DNA from: Prevotellaceae bacterium UBA6417
GTDB taxonomy: Bacteria; Bacteroidota; Bacteroidia; Bacteroidales; Bacteroidaceae
NCBI GenBank assembly: GCA_002439755.1
Contig: DJPH01000014.1
Location: 11,337 to 75,336 of the forward strand
DNA length: 64,000 nt
Reading direction: 5' to 3'
Shown: one piece after another, positions 1 to 8,624 of the stretch
Layout: every line of letters begins with the position of its first letter
How positions within the stretch are numbered: the first letter of the stretch is position 1
The notes under the pieces: model-generated
What the model was told of the DNA's origin: nothing
The model's input: only the letters and a program-made list of their open reading frames with translations
The model's database searches: none
Made by a program: the position numbers and the translations under genes

Positions 1-25
1 CGATGTGTACAGACCGTAACCTGTG
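1..25. repeat. Edge of a palindromic-unit array
   Basis: The window opens with GATGTGTACAGACCGTA, the same terminal unit seen at 52943-52959 in another array. Only one unit is inside the window, so its full length is unknown. It lies just past the stop codon of the dehydrogenase gene on the - strand, that is, at a gene 3' end like most other copies. Confidence 0.6.
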
Positions 26-35
26 ATGCCTTTTG

Positions 36-779
36 TTACGGTTTCACATCCCTTGGAGCTATTGACATTCTGATCCACAACCATCGTGGAATCAACTGCC
101 AGAAGAAAACAAGTATCCGGTATCTCCAATCTATGATGACCACTTTCTTGCGGTGCTCAATGGCACGGACAATGCTCTTGGCCACCTTGTCGGGCCTCAG
201 TTGCAGGGGATAGTCGTGGCCTAAAATCAGGTCGGTTTTGACAAAGCCCGGCCTGATGTCGGTTATCGCTATGTGTAACTGTCGCATCCGTGCCAGCTGG
301 GTGAGGCATTCGAGGTATTGGTTCTGAAAACGTTTTGTCGACGAGTAGGCAGGTGCAGCCCCCAGCCCCCGTGTGCCGGCAATGGAGGAGATGCAGGCAA
401 TATGTCCCGAACCTTGCCCGGCAAAGTAGTTGAAGGCCGCAGTCAGCATTCTGACAAACCCCGTGCAGTTGGTCTCGGCCGTTTGCAGTTCCCTGCCGGG
501 CTCGAGCCCGTTGTTTTGCCACCCTATGCCCGAACTGTGCAGATAGAGGTTCATGCCTCCCAGGGTGTCGATGAGCTCTTGCAGCAGTCGGGGTGCATTG
601 TCTTTGGTGATGTCGATTTGCTTGTGGCAGGTGATGCCTTCTGTATCGGCTTCAATGCTTTGCAGCAGTTCTTCCCTGCGTCCGGCAATGCCCACCTTCC
701 ACCCGCGCTGTGCCAGTAGCAGGGCTGTCTGCTTGCCGATACCCGAGGTGGCACCCATTATGACGGCTCTTTTTTCCAT
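36..779 (-). CDS. Short-chain dehydrogenase/reductase (SDR)
   Basis: A classical SDR-family NAD(P)-dependent oxidoreductase of 247 aa, the usual family length. The Rossmann glycine motif GATSGIG is at residues 9-15, Asn104 lies in the N-A-G equivalent segment, Ser131/132 precede the active site, and the catalytic YSSTK is Tyr145 to Lys149. Arg34/Arg35 after the second strand suggest NADPH preference (inference). The C-terminal 40 residues are hydrophobic and basic (FFWQLIPRWLW), suggesting loose membrane contact. The substrate cannot be told from sequence. The gene is transcribed alone, divergently from the GH97 gene. A TAnnTTTG box on the same strand at 820-827 leaves a leader of about 35 nt. 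The family call is secure, the physiological role is not. Confidence 0.9.
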   Translation of the reverse strand: MEKRAVIMGATSGIGKQTALLLAQRGWKVGIAGRREELLQSIEADTEGITCHKQIDITKDNAPRLLQELIDTLGGMNLYLHSSGIGWQNNGLEPGRELQTAETNCTGFVRMLTAAFNYFAGQGSGHIACISSIAGTRGLGAAPAYSSTKRFQNQYLECLTQLARMRQLHIAITDIRPGFVKTDLILGHDYPLQLRPDKVAKSIVRAIEHRKKVVIIDWRYRILVFFWQLIPRWLWIRMSIAPRDVKP

Positions 780-819
780 GACTCTTTGCTTCGATTAGAA
801 CATAAGATATTGTTGACGA

Positions 820-827
820 CAAAAATA
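820..827 (-). promoter_or_regulatory. -7 promoter box of the SDR gene
   Basis: TATTTTTG on the - strand fits the Bacteroidetes -7 consensus TAnnTTTG and lies about 40 nt before the ATG. No convincing -33 TTTG is seen. Confidence 0.5.
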
Positions 828-892
828 ATAAATTCCGCCCGATTGCAGACATTTTTAGTTCATCATGCGGTAGTTGAATGCCGGAATTTGCC

Positions 893-900
893 TAACTTTG
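893..900 (+). promoter_or_regulatory. -7 promoter box of the GH97 gene
   Basis: TAACTTTG matches TAnnTTTG about 50 nt before the start codon. A TTG at 874-876 is a possible -33 element with a short spacer. Confidence 0.55.
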
Positions 901-951
901 AAGGACAAACAGAAAGACTCTTGACATTAATCCCTCGGATGAGACATTGAA

Positions 952-2952
952 ATGTATATGAGAATGAAAATATTAGCCGCTCTTTTCGGCCTGCTTGTGC
1001 CGTTTGCTGCACCGGCAAAAGACTATGTCGTAAAGTCACCCTCGGGTCATCTCACGGTGAAAGTATCAACAGGAAAGGCACTTACGTGGCAGGTGTCCTT
1101 TAAAGGTCACGAAATCATCCGGCCCTCACGCCTTGCAGTGAAGCTCGACAACGGCATCGTCTGGGGCAGTGATGCCCCGAAAGGCAAGTCGGGAAATATA
1201 AGCCGCACACTCCCCGGCATCAATTATCGCAAGGCCCGGATTGTAGACAACTATACCTTTCTTGTGCTGAAAGGCAAGGGCTATTCCGTAGAGCTCCGCG
1301 CCTACGATGATGCTGCCGCTTATCGTTTCATGGCCAATGCATCGGATTCGCTCACTGTGGAAAACGAAACGGTGGAGTATAATTTCAATAAAGACTATGA
1401 GGCCTTTGTTCCTTATGTCAACGACCTGCGCAACGGCGAAAGGTATTCCAATTCGTTCGAAGCCTACTATGACCGACAGAAAATCTCGCAGATGCCCCCG
1501 CGCAGTCTGGCCTTGGTGCCCTTCGTAGTAGTGCTCGACGGAGGCATCAAAGCCGCACTGACAAGTGTGGGAGAACTGGACTATCCCGGCATGTATCTGC
1601 ATGCCGACAGCTCGAAAGGCTGCTCATTGGCAGGCGAATTTCCCGGCTATCCCGATTGGAAAAACTCGGTTCCCGGCAAGACATCCACCGAAAATTTCAC
1701 CCGGCTGCCCCGCTTCAACTACATAGCCCGCATAGGTGGCAGGCAGGCACTCCCCTGGCGGGCAGTCATCGTGAGCGACAACGATGCCCGATTGGCCGAT
1801 TGTGACTTGACTCAGAAACTATGCCGCCCGGTTGCAGAAGGCGACTGGTCGTGGGTGAAACCCGGCAAATCGGCATGGGAATGGTGGAATGCCGCCAACA
1901 TCACAGGCGTGGATTTCAATGCCGGATCCAACACAGCTACCTATAAATATTATGTAGACTTTGCCGCCAAATACCATCTTGAATACATCGTAGTCGACGG
2001 AGGATGGTCGGGGAAGGATATAACCGAAGCCCACCAAGGACTCGATATGCAGGAGCTCCTGAGCCATGCCCGGAGCAAAGGTGTGGGAATAATCCTGTGG
2101 GCAAGCTGGAAACAAGCCATGGAAAAGATGCACGAGGCATTTCCTCTCTACGAAAAGTGGGGCGTGAAGGGCCTTAAGATCGACTTCGTAGATGCCAATG
2201 ACCAATATGCCATTCGTACCGTAAGAAAGATGACAGAGCTTGCGGCCAAACACCATCTTGTGGTAGACTGGCACGGCATGATGCTCAATGGGATGCAGGT
2301 GATCTATCCCAATATACTTAACATTGAGGGAGTGCGCGGACTGGAACAATGCAAATGGCAGAGCGGACAGGCAGGCACCCAAGGTGCCGACATGCCGGGC
2401 TATGATGTCACCATACCCTTTGCGCGGATGCTCACTGCACCGATGGACTATACTCCCGGGGCAATGCGCAACGCCACACGCAGCGACTATCGCAGCATCA
2501 ACAACAACCCCATGAGCCAAGGTACAAGAGTCCATCAAATGGCCATGTATACCATCTTTGATGCACCCCTGCAGATGCTTTGTGACAAACCCTCGCTCTA
2601 TGAGCTCTGGCCCGACTGCACCGACTTCATATCCAAGGTGCCCACAGTGTTCGACGACAGTCGTACACTGCAAGGAGAAATAGGGAAATACATCGTCACT
2701 GCCAAACGTAAAGGCTCCGAATGGTTTATAGCTGCCATGACAAACTGGGACGAACGCGAGCTGCAACTCAGGCTCGACTTCTTGGACGATGCCGACTATA
2801 AGGCCGTGATATTCAGCGACGGTGTCAACGCTTCGCGGAGTGCCGAAGACTACAAACGCGAAGAAAAGGTGGTAAAAAAAGGAGATGTGCTGCGGCTTCT
2901 GCTGAAAAGCGGGGGCGGATGGACGGCACGGCTGGAGAAAATACGCCGATAG
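952..2952 (+). CDS. Secreted GH97 family glycoside hydrolase (alpha-galactosidase-type)
   Basis: Glycoside hydrolase family 97, the family of SusB, which cleaves alpha-linked galactose or glucose from oligosaccharides. The 666-aa product has an N-terminal signal peptide (hydrophobic core ILAALFGLLVPFAAPA), an N-terminal beta-sandwich (about 25-290), a TIM barrel (about 300-560, with WEWWNAANITG and VVDGGW) and a C-terminal beta domain. GLKIDFVD places Asp411 where retaining GH97 alpha-galactosidases have their nucleophile, and EGVRGLE (Glu459/Glu465) follows at the acid/base distance. Inverting SusB-type enzymes use Glu residues instead, so a retaining enzyme is more likely (inference). ATG codons at 952, 958 and 964 are all in frame, and 964 gives the cleanest signal peptide. 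It is monocistronic and periplasmic or surface-exposed. Substrate specificity is uncertain. Confidence 0.9.
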   Translation: MYMRMKILAALFGLLVPFAAPAKDYVVKSPSGHLTVKVSTGKALTWQVSFKGHEIIRPSRLAVKLDNGIVWGSDAPKGKSGNISRTLPGINYRKARIVDNYTFLVLKGKGYSVELRAYDDAAAYRFMANASDSLTVENETVEYNFNKDYEAFVPYVNDLRNGERYSNSFEAYYDRQKISQMPPRSLALVPFVVVLDGGIKAALTSVGELDYPGMYLHADSSKGCSLAGEFPGYPDWKNSVPGKTSTENFTRLPRFNYIARIGGRQALPWRAVIVSDNDARLADCDLTQKLCRPVAEGDWSWVKPGKSAWEWWNAANITGVDFNAGSNTATYKYYVDFAAKYHLEYIVVDGGWSGKDITEAHQGLDMQELLSHARSKGVGIILWASWKQAMEKMHEAFPLYEKWGVKGLKIDFVDANDQYAIRTVRKMTELAAKHHLVVDWHGMMLNGMQVIYPNILNIEGVRGLEQCKWQSGQAGTQGADMPGYDVTIPFARMLTAPMDYTPGAMRNATRSDYRSINNNPMSQGTRVHQMAMYTIFDAPLQMLCDKPSLYELWPDCTDFISKVPTVFDDSRTLQGEIGKYIVTAKRKGSEWFIAAMTNWDERELQLRLDFLDDADYKAVIFSDGVNASRSAEDYKREEKVVKKGDVLRLLLKSGGGWTARLEKIRR

Positions 2953-2981
2953 GAAAGTCCCGTTATTACGCCTATTTGTTG

Positions 2982-2989
2982 TAAGTTTG
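2982..2989 (+). promoter_or_regulatory. -7 promoter box before mtaB
   Basis: TAAGTTTG lies 20 nt before the mtaB start, consistent with a short leader and with mtaB opening the transcription unit. Confidence 0.5.
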
Positions 2990-3008
2990 CAGTCAAGAAG
3001 TCTTTTTC

Positions 3009-4421
3009 ATGAGTGAAAGTAAAAAAGAAACAGGCAAGGCAGGCCTTGAGCAAAAGCACCCGTCGATGCACGGTGGAACACTGAAAGGGCTGCGTGCCGT
3101 CTACCATACACTGGGATGCAAACTGAATTTTGCCGAAACCTCGGCATTGAGTGACAAGCTGGCCGCCGCAGGCGTGGAGCGGACAGACGGGGTGGCCGCA
3201 GCCGATCTGTGCTTTATCAACACGTGCTCCGTGACTGAAACCTCCGACCACAAGTGCAGGCAGGCCATAAGAAAGGCCATTCGCGAGAATCCCGGTGCCT
3301 TTGTGGTGGTGATGGGGTGCTATGCCCAACTCTCTGCCGACACGATTGCCGCGATAGAAGGTGTAGACATCGTTGTGGGAATGGAGCAGAAAGGACAGAT
3401 AATCCCTTTACTGGAAGAACGACTGCCACAGCATTTTGCACGGCAAAAGGGCGAACCCTGCAGTGCTTCTCTGCACGAATCGCTGGTGGTTCCCTTTAAT
3501 GATATCAGAACATTTGTGCCTTCCTGCTCCCGCGGTGAGCGTACACGCTACTTCCTGAAAGTGCAGGACGGATGCAACTATTTCTGCACCTACTGCACCA
3601 TACCCTATGCCCGCGGACGCAGCCGCAACGGAAAGATTGATGACCTTGTACGTCAGGCAACCGAAGCAGCCCTGCAGGGTGGCAAGGAAATCGTTATCAC
3701 AGGGGTTAATATAGGCGACTTCGGACGCACCACAGGCGAGACTTTCCTGCAACTGATAAAGGCACTCGACGCTGTGGAAGGTATAGAGCGTTACCGCATA
3801 TCTTCCATAGAGCCGAATCTGCTCACCGAAGAAATCATCGACTATTGCGCACAGAGCCGGGCGTTTATGCCGCACTTCCACATTCCGCTGCAAAGCGGCA
3901 GCGATGAAGTGCTGCGGCTGATGCATCGCAGATATGACACGGCTTTTTTCGCAAAACGGATAGATTATATAAAGAATGTGATGCCCGATGCCTTTATCGG
4001 TGTGGACATCATAGTAGGAACACGTGGTGAAACCGACCGGCTCTTTGAGGAAGCCTACGATTTTGCCCAAAGCCTGGATGTGGCACAATACCATGTGTTC
4101 AGCTACTCCGAGCGGGCCGGAACTGCAGCCTTGAGGATTCCGTATAAAGTGACCGAGGCTGTCAAGCATCAACGCAGCCAACGCTTGCTGGCATTGTCGG
4201 AAGAGAAACGGCAAGAGTTCTACCGACGTTTTGTGGGGACGTGTCGCCCGGTATTGGTGGAACATGCTTCGCGCCCGGGTGGTAGCGTGCATGGTTTCAC
4301 GGATAACTATATCAGGGTGGAGCTGCCCGAGCCATGCAGCAATGACGATAATACGTTGGTGAATGTCCGACTTGGCGATTTTAATGCTGACAATACATCA
4401 TTAACAGGCACAATTATCTAA
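3009..4421 (+). CDS. mtaB: tRNA t6A37 methylthiotransferase MtaB
   Basis: A radical-SAM methylthiotransferase that converts t6A37 to ms2t6A in tRNAs reading ANN codons. Three N-terminal MTTase-domain cysteines (Cys37 in TLGCKLN, Cys73 in INTCS, Cys104 in VMGCYAQ) would bind the auxiliary 4Fe-4S cluster. The radical SAM triad is Cys189, Cys193 and Cys196 in CNYFCTYC. A TRAM domain for tRNA binding closes the protein (about 405-470). The 470 aa are slightly longer than usual because of about 28 polar N-terminal residues before the MTTase domain, so a start further downstream is possible. The product acts after the t6A-forming machinery, one member of which (tsaB) is at 55791. It is followed 5 nt later by the glycosyltransferase gene. 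Confidence 0.95.
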   Translation: MSESKKETGKAGLEQKHPSMHGGTLKGLRAVYHTLGCKLNFAETSALSDKLAAAGVERTDGVAAADLCFINTCSVTETSDHKCRQAIRKAIRENPGAFVVVMGCYAQLSADTIAAIEGVDIVVGMEQKGQIIPLLEERLPQHFARQKGEPCSASLHESLVVPFNDIRTFVPSCSRGERTRYFLKVQDGCNYFCTYCTIPYARGRSRNGKIDDLVRQATEAALQGGKEIVITGVNIGDFGRTTGETFLQLIKALDAVEGIERYRISSIEPNLLTEEIIDYCAQSRAFMPHFHIPLQSGSDEVLRLMHRRYDTAFFAKRIDYIKNVMPDAFIGVDIIVGTRGETDRLFEEAYDFAQSLDVAQYHVFSYSERAGTAALRIPYKVTEAVKHQRSQRLLALSEEKRQEFYRRFVGTCRPVLVEHASRPGGSVHGFTDNYIRVELPEPCSNDDNTLVNVRLGDFNADNTSLTGTII

Positions 4422-4426
4422 AGGAT

Positions 4427-5449
4427 ATGGGGCGCAAAGACATAACCGTAGTGATACTCAATTGGAATGGTGCACAGATGTTGCGCCGCTTCCTGCCTTC
4501 GGTCATCCGTTGTTCGCCCGAAGCCTGTGTCGTGGTTGCCGACAACGGGTCAACGGATGAGTCATTGCAAATGCTCGGAAAGAACTTTCCTCAAGTGGGA
4601 ATAATGGCTTTTGAACGGAACTATGGATTTGCAGAAGGCTATAACAAAGCCATCCGACAAGTGAAGACGCCTTATGCCGTATTGCTGAACGACGATGTGG
4701 AAGTCACCTCCGATTGGCTGCAACCTCTATATGCCTTTATGGAAAACCATAAGGAGGTGGCAGCCTGCCAACCCAAGATACTTAGTGAGATGCAGCGCAG
4801 CAGCTTTGAATATGCCGGAGCAGCCGGTGGCTTTATCGACTGCTGGGGTTATCCTTATTGCCGGGGGCGCATGCTGGACGTGGTGGAGGAAGACAAAGGA
4901 CAATACAACACGCCCTGTCCCGTGTTCTGGGCCACGGGTGCAGCCCTCTTCATACGCACGGACGTATATTTGAAGGAAGGCGGATTGGACAGCCGCTTTT
5001 TCGCTCACATGGAGGAAATTGACTTGTGCTGGCGTCTACGCAGCCGGGGCTATGCCATCTGGTGTATCCCCCAAAGCTCCGTGTACCACGTTGGTGGGGG
5101 CACGCTGAACAAAGCCAATCCCCATAAGACTTATTTAAACTTTCGCAACAATTTGCTGCTGCTGTATAAAAACATGCCCGGGCCCACATTCAGGCATGTC
5201 TACCGCATCCGCGTGTTACTGGACATGCTGGCCGCGCTGAAAATGCTTTTATGTGCCCGGACCGGGGATGCCGCGGCTATAGTAAAGGCACATCGCGATT
5301 TCAAAAAAATGCGTCCCGGCTTTGTTGCAGCCCAAAGAGAAAACCAGGAAAAATGTGTGCTACATGCGATACCTGAAAGGCAAAAAGGCAGCCTGTTGGT
5401 GGCTTTTTATCTAAGGAGAATAAGAAAGTTTTCGGAATGGCTTAATTAG
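4427..5449 (+). CDS. Glycosyltransferase family 2 protein
   Basis: A GT-A fold glycosyltransferase of 340 aa, likely transferring a nucleotide-activated sugar (rhamnosyltransferase-like) to a lipid-linked or surface glycan. The N-terminal strand VVILNWNG, the ADNGSTD motif and LLNDDVEV (metal-binding Asp pair) define the nucleotide-sugar site. WATGAALFIR and the FFAHMEEIDLCWRLR segment contain the acceptor-side acidic residues typical of this subfamily. No transmembrane segment is seen in the catalytic part, but residues 245-265 are moderately hydrophobic. It starts 5 nt after mtaB and so is probably cotranscribed. It is not inside a capsule or O-antigen cluster, so the acceptor cannot be inferred. 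Confidence 0.9.
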   Translation: MGRKDITVVILNWNGAQMLRRFLPSVIRCSPEACVVVADNGSTDESLQMLGKNFPQVGIMAFERNYGFAEGYNKAIRQVKTPYAVLLNDDVEVTSDWLQPLYAFMENHKEVAACQPKILSEMQRSSFEYAGAAGGFIDCWGYPYCRGRMLDVVEEDKGQYNTPCPVFWATGAALFIRTDVYLKEGGLDSRFFAHMEEIDLCWRLRSRGYAIWCIPQSSVYHVGGGTLNKANPHKTYLNFRNNLLLLYKNMPGPTFRHVYRIRVLLDMLAALKMLLCARTGDAAAIVKAHRDFKKMRPGFVAAQRENQEKCVLHAIPERQKGSLLVAFYLRRIRKFSEWLN

Positions 5450-5461
5450 TGCAAATAATAT

Positions 5462-5492
5462 TTTGATAACTCAAAATATAAGCGTACATTTG
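5462..5492 (+). promoter_or_regulatory. Full -33/-7 promoter of the GldB-like gene
   Basis: TTTG at 5462-5465, a 19-nt spacer and TACATTTG at 5485-5492 form a textbook Bacteroidetes promoter. The expected transcription start is about 20 nt before the TTG start codon at 5518, which supports that unusual start. Confidence 0.7.
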
Positions 5493-5517
5493 CAGAAACT
5501 GTAGCGTTATACATACG

Positions 5518-6528
5518 TTGAAGCACTTTGTCCTTTTCATAACAGCATTATTGATATTTGCTTCCTGCACGGAGATAAAGAAAGCAAGTATGGAAAAAGC
5601 GTCACAAAGCAGTGGCGTTTTGATAACACGTATCGATAAGTTGGAGACAGACTTTATACTTAACGAAAGCAGTGTGGCCATGCAGGAGATGGCCATCGGC
5701 TATCCCGAGGAAACAAAGATTCTGATCGAAGACGTGCTCCGCATAGGAAGCGTAAAGGATTTGGAGGTGGAGAGCAAGCTGAAAGACTATTTTGTAAAGG
5801 ACAGCATGCGCTACCAGCTGGTGAAAGACGTTGCTGCAAAATACGATAACCTTGGCGTGTTGGGCAAAAACTTGAAGAAGGCTTTCAACAATCTTCAAAA
5901 AGAAATGCCCGGCATGCATGTGCCCCAATTCTATGCTCAGATATCAGGATTCAATCAAAGCATCGTAGTCGGAGATAGTATCTTGGGCATCAGCCTGGAT
6001 AAATACATGGGCACCGACTACAAACCCTATAAGAAAATATACTATCAGCACCAGATAGAGCAGATGCGTCCGTCACATATCGTGGGCGACTGCCTGTATT
6101 TTTGGTTGGAAAGCAAACAACCTTTGGCTCTTTCCGGTGAAATGCGGTTGCTGGATTTGATGGTTTATTTAGGCAAAATCAACTGGACGGTATATCATCT
6201 GCTTGGAGATAGCTTCAAGGGTGACAAGAAACTGTACTATCTGAAGCCGGATCAGGATATTGAAAGAGAGTGGCAGGAAATGACAAAAAAGCTCTTCAGA
6301 AAGAATGTCCTGTCTTTACAAAATGAGCAGACTGTACGACATGTGATGTTCGGTTCGTTGGAAAAGGATATGGCAAACGTCGAAGGCTTGCAGGGAGTGG
6401 GCGTTCCCGCAGGTCTTAAAATAGTAGACGACTACATGCAACGCCACCCGGATTGCAGCCTGATCCGGTTGTTTGCCATGACCAATGCCGAGCAGTTGCT
6501 GCAGGGAGCCGGCTATACTGTCAGGTAA
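5518..6528 (+). CDS. GldB-like lipoprotein
   Basis: A 336-aa predicted lipoprotein. The N-terminus has a short signal peptide ending in the lipobox FASC (Cys17). The body resembles the Bacteroidetes GldB-related family, whose founding member is needed for gliding motility and is linked to type IX secretion in flavobacteria. The segment GISLDKYMGTDYKPYKKIYYQ and the following stretch ending YFWLESKQPL is the most family-like part. In gut Bacteroidales such homologues exist without gliding, so a motility role is not implied. The start is TTG. The next in-frame ATG (codon 25) would remove the lipobox, and the promoter just upstream fits the TTG. It is followed by the methyltransferase gene after 2 nt. 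Confidence 0.75.
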   Translation: MKHFVLFITALLIFASCTEIKKASMEKASQSSGVLITRIDKLETDFILNESSVAMQEMAIGYPEETKILIEDVLRIGSVKDLEVESKLKDYFVKDSMRYQLVKDVAAKYDNLGVLGKNLKKAFNNLQKEMPGMHVPQFYAQISGFNQSIVVGDSILGISLDKYMGTDYKPYKKIYYQHQIEQMRPSHIVGDCLYFWLESKQPLALSGEMRLLDLMVYLGKINWTVYHLLGDSFKGDKKLYYLKPDQDIEREWQEMTKKLFRKNVLSLQNEQTVRHVMFGSLEKDMANVEGLQGVGVPAGLKIVDDYMQRHPDCSLIRLFAMTNAEQLLQGAGYTVR

Positions 6529-6530
6529 CT

Positions 6531-7274
6531 ATGGAAGCTGCTCTGTATCTGATACCCGTAACTTTGGGCGCAACGCCTTATGAAACAGTTTTCCCTCCAT
6601 ATAACCGCGAGGTGATACTCCAAATACGTCATTTTATTGTCGAGGAAGAACGCAGTGCAAGGCGCTTTCTAAAGATGGTGGATTCCTCAATAGACATTGA
6701 CCAACTGTGCTTTTATCCGATGGGGAAGCATGCCGACAGCAACCGCTTTCGTACTTATTTGCAGCCTTTGATAAAAGGACAGCCTATGGGCGTAATCTCG
6801 GAAGCCGGGTGTCCGGCTGTGGCAGATCCCGGTGCGGATGTTGTTTCCATTGCACAACAAATGGGATTGAAAGTAAAGCCTTTGGTGGGGCCTTCGTCCA
6901 TTCTTATGGGGCTGATGTCCTCCGGTTTCAATGGCCAAAGCTTTGCCTTTCACGGATATCTGCCTATTGGCTCGCCACAACGAATGGCAATGCTTAAGAA
7001 GCTCGAAGCACGCTCCTATGCAGAAGACCAGACACAAATATTCATTGAAACTCCATTCCGCAACCACCAGATGTTTGACAACCTGTTGGCGTGCTGCCGC
7101 CCTCAGACACGTCTTTGTATTGCGGCCGGCATAACGTGTCAGGATGAGTATATCCGTACACATACAATACAGGAGTGGAAACAGATTCAATTGCCGGATT
7201 TGCGTAAGACTCCGGCATTATTCTTGATTTATCGTGCTTCGGCCGCTCCCGCGATGCAGAAACACAAAAGATAG
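6531..7274 (+). CDS. RsmI-like tetrapyrrole-methylase-fold methyltransferase
   Basis: An SAM-dependent methyltransferase of 247 aa with the tetrapyrrole methylase fold, related to RsmI (16S rRNA C1402 2'-O-methyltransferase). The N-terminus LYLIPVTLG corresponds to the RsmI LYLVPTPIGN strand but has lost several consensus residues. GVISEAGCPAVADPG and VKPLVGPSSI are well conserved cofactor-pocket motifs, and FIETPFRN matches the downstream RsmI motif. It is a divergent paralogue, so the RNA target may differ. The ATG at 6531 sits 2 nt after the GldB-like stop, and an open frame continues upstream inside that gene but the homology begins at this ATG. Confidence 0.85.
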   Translation: MEAALYLIPVTLGATPYETVFPPYNREVILQIRHFIVEEERSARRFLKMVDSSIDIDQLCFYPMGKHADSNRFRTYLQPLIKGQPMGVISEAGCPAVADPGADVVSIAQQMGLKVKPLVGPSSILMGLMSSGFNGQSFAFHGYLPIGSPQRMAMLKKLEARSYAEDQTQIFIETPFRNHQMFDNLLACCRPQTRLCIAAGITCQDEYIRTHTIQEWKQIQLPDLRKTPALFLIYRASAAPAMQKHKR

Positions 7275-7305
7275 AATGTGAGGGTTTTATCAGCCGATTG
7301 TATAG

Positions 7306-8148
7306 ATGACGAATATAATCAGTGACATAAAAGAAGAGCTTCTGCCGGTTTATGATTCACGCGAAGCTTCGGCAATAGCCCGTGCCATAGCCGAAGAGTG
7401 CTTCGGAATCACTCTTGCCCAGGCTTATGCCGGTTTGCATCGGCCATTGAATCAAAGCGAAAAAGAATTGCTGAAGCAGGTTTTGTATCGTCTCAAACGG
7501 CATGAACCCTTGCAGTATGTCCTGTCGCGTGCCTGCTTCATGGGGCATTTGTTTTGTGTTGCTCCCGGTGTGCTCATTCCGCGCCCCGAAACAGAAGACC
7601 TGGTGGAGCAGGTGATTCGTGAATACGATAAGGCCGACGCACCCTGTCTGCTGGATATGGGTACGGGCAGTGGCTGCATAGTTGTTTCGTTGAAGTTGGC
7701 ATTGCCTCGGGCTCAAGCCTTCGGGATGGATATTTCATGTGAGGCTCTTCGTCAGGCACGTGCCAATGCAGAGCAGCTCGGTGCCAAAGTAAAGTTTTTC
7801 CAAGCCGACATGCTGAAGCCTGCAACTTTGCCGCCTCTCTGTGTCGATGCCTTTGTGAGCAACCCTCCCTATGTCAGAATGTCGGAGGCGAAAGATATGG
7901 ATCTTCGTGTCAAAGAATACGAACCGCGCGAAGCATTGTTTGTTCCCGACGACGAACCTTTGGTATATTATGAGGCATTGGCCCGGTGTGGCAAACAGCT
8001 GTTGAAGCCGGGTGGACGTATATTTGTGGAAATAAACAGTGCTTTTGGTGCCGAAACGGCGGCACTCTTCAAGTCGTATGGGTATTCGGATGTAGTTGTC
8101 TGCCGTGACCGGTTTGGCAAGGAAAGGATAGTGACATGTCGCAAATGA
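7306..8148 (+). CDS. prmC: Peptide chain release factor N5-glutamine methyltransferase PrmC
   Basis: PrmC (HemK) methylates the Gln of the GGQ motif in release factors RF1 and RF2, which speeds translation termination. The 280-aa protein has the N-terminal helical bundle that contacts the release factor (about 1-75), then a Rossmann methyltransferase domain. The SAM-binding loop is LLDMGTGSGCI (116-126), and the catalytic NPPY is Asn186 to Tyr189. IPRPETEDLV matches the conserved PRPETE segment. Its 3' end overlaps the recX start, indicating translational coupling. Confidence 0.96.
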   Translation: MTNIISDIKEELLPVYDSREASAIARAIAEECFGITLAQAYAGLHRPLNQSEKELLKQVLYRLKRHEPLQYVLSRACFMGHLFCVAPGVLIPRPETEDLVEQVIREYDKADAPCLLDMGTGSGCIVVSLKLALPRAQAFGMDISCEALRQARANAEQLGAKVKFFQADMLKPATLPPLCVDAFVSNPPYVRMSEAKDMDLRVKEYEPREALFVPDDEPLVYYEALARCGKQLLKPGGRIFVEINSAFGAETAALFKSYGYSDVVVCRDRFGKERIVTCRK

Positions 8149-8624
8149 AGAAGACGTTATCAGTAGATGAGGCCTTTCAGAGGCTGTCTGCCAGATGTGC
8201 TGTGGCCGAATGCGCCCCTTTAGATTTGTTGCGGAAGATGGAGGGCTGGGGACTTGACGAGGAATCCCGCCTGGCTGTATTGCAACGCCTCAAGGAACAG
8301 GGCTATGTGAATGAACAGCGTTATGCCTCGGCTTATGTACGCGACAAGTTCAACTATGCCGGATGGGGCAGAATGAAGATAATGCAAGGACTGCGAGGAA
8401 AAGGGTTTTCTCCATCCGAATGCGACAGAGCGTGGCAGGAGATCAATGAAGAGGATTACCGTAAGTCGCTGATTCGGTTGTTGATATCCAAGTCGAAGAG
8501 CATCAAGGCCCGAAGTGCCTTTGAGCGCAAAGCCAAGCTGGCGAGGTTTGCTTTTGGCCGGGGCTTTGAGCAATGGCTGGTGATGGAGAGTCTTGAAGAA
8601 CTGTTGCAAGACGATTCCATCTGA
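8136..8624 (+). CDS. recX: Regulatory protein RecX
   Basis: A RecX-family modulator that binds RecA filaments and restrains recombinase activity. The 162-aa protein is built of short three-helix repeats. The segment NEQRYASAYVRDKFNYAGWG and the following R-x-K-I-x-x-x-L-R-x-K-G pattern (MKIMQGLRGKGF) are the family hallmark. Two in-frame ATGs are possible: 8136 (13-nt overlap with prmC) and 8145 (overlapping the prmC stop as ATGA). The second gives the more usual coupling. recA is not in this window. Confidence 0.9.
   Translation: MSQMKKTLSVDEAFQRLSARCAVAECAPLDLLRKMEGWGLDEESRLAVLQRLKEQGYVNEQRYASAYVRDKFNYAGWGRMKIMQGLRGKGFSPSECDRAWQEINEEDYRKSLIRLLISKSKSIKARSAFERKAKLARFAFGRGFEQWLVMESLEELLQDDSI

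Noticed and set aside
1819..2766. Long antisense open frame inside the GH97 gene
   Set aside because: No family resemblance, no promoter, and the sense strand is a conserved enzyme.
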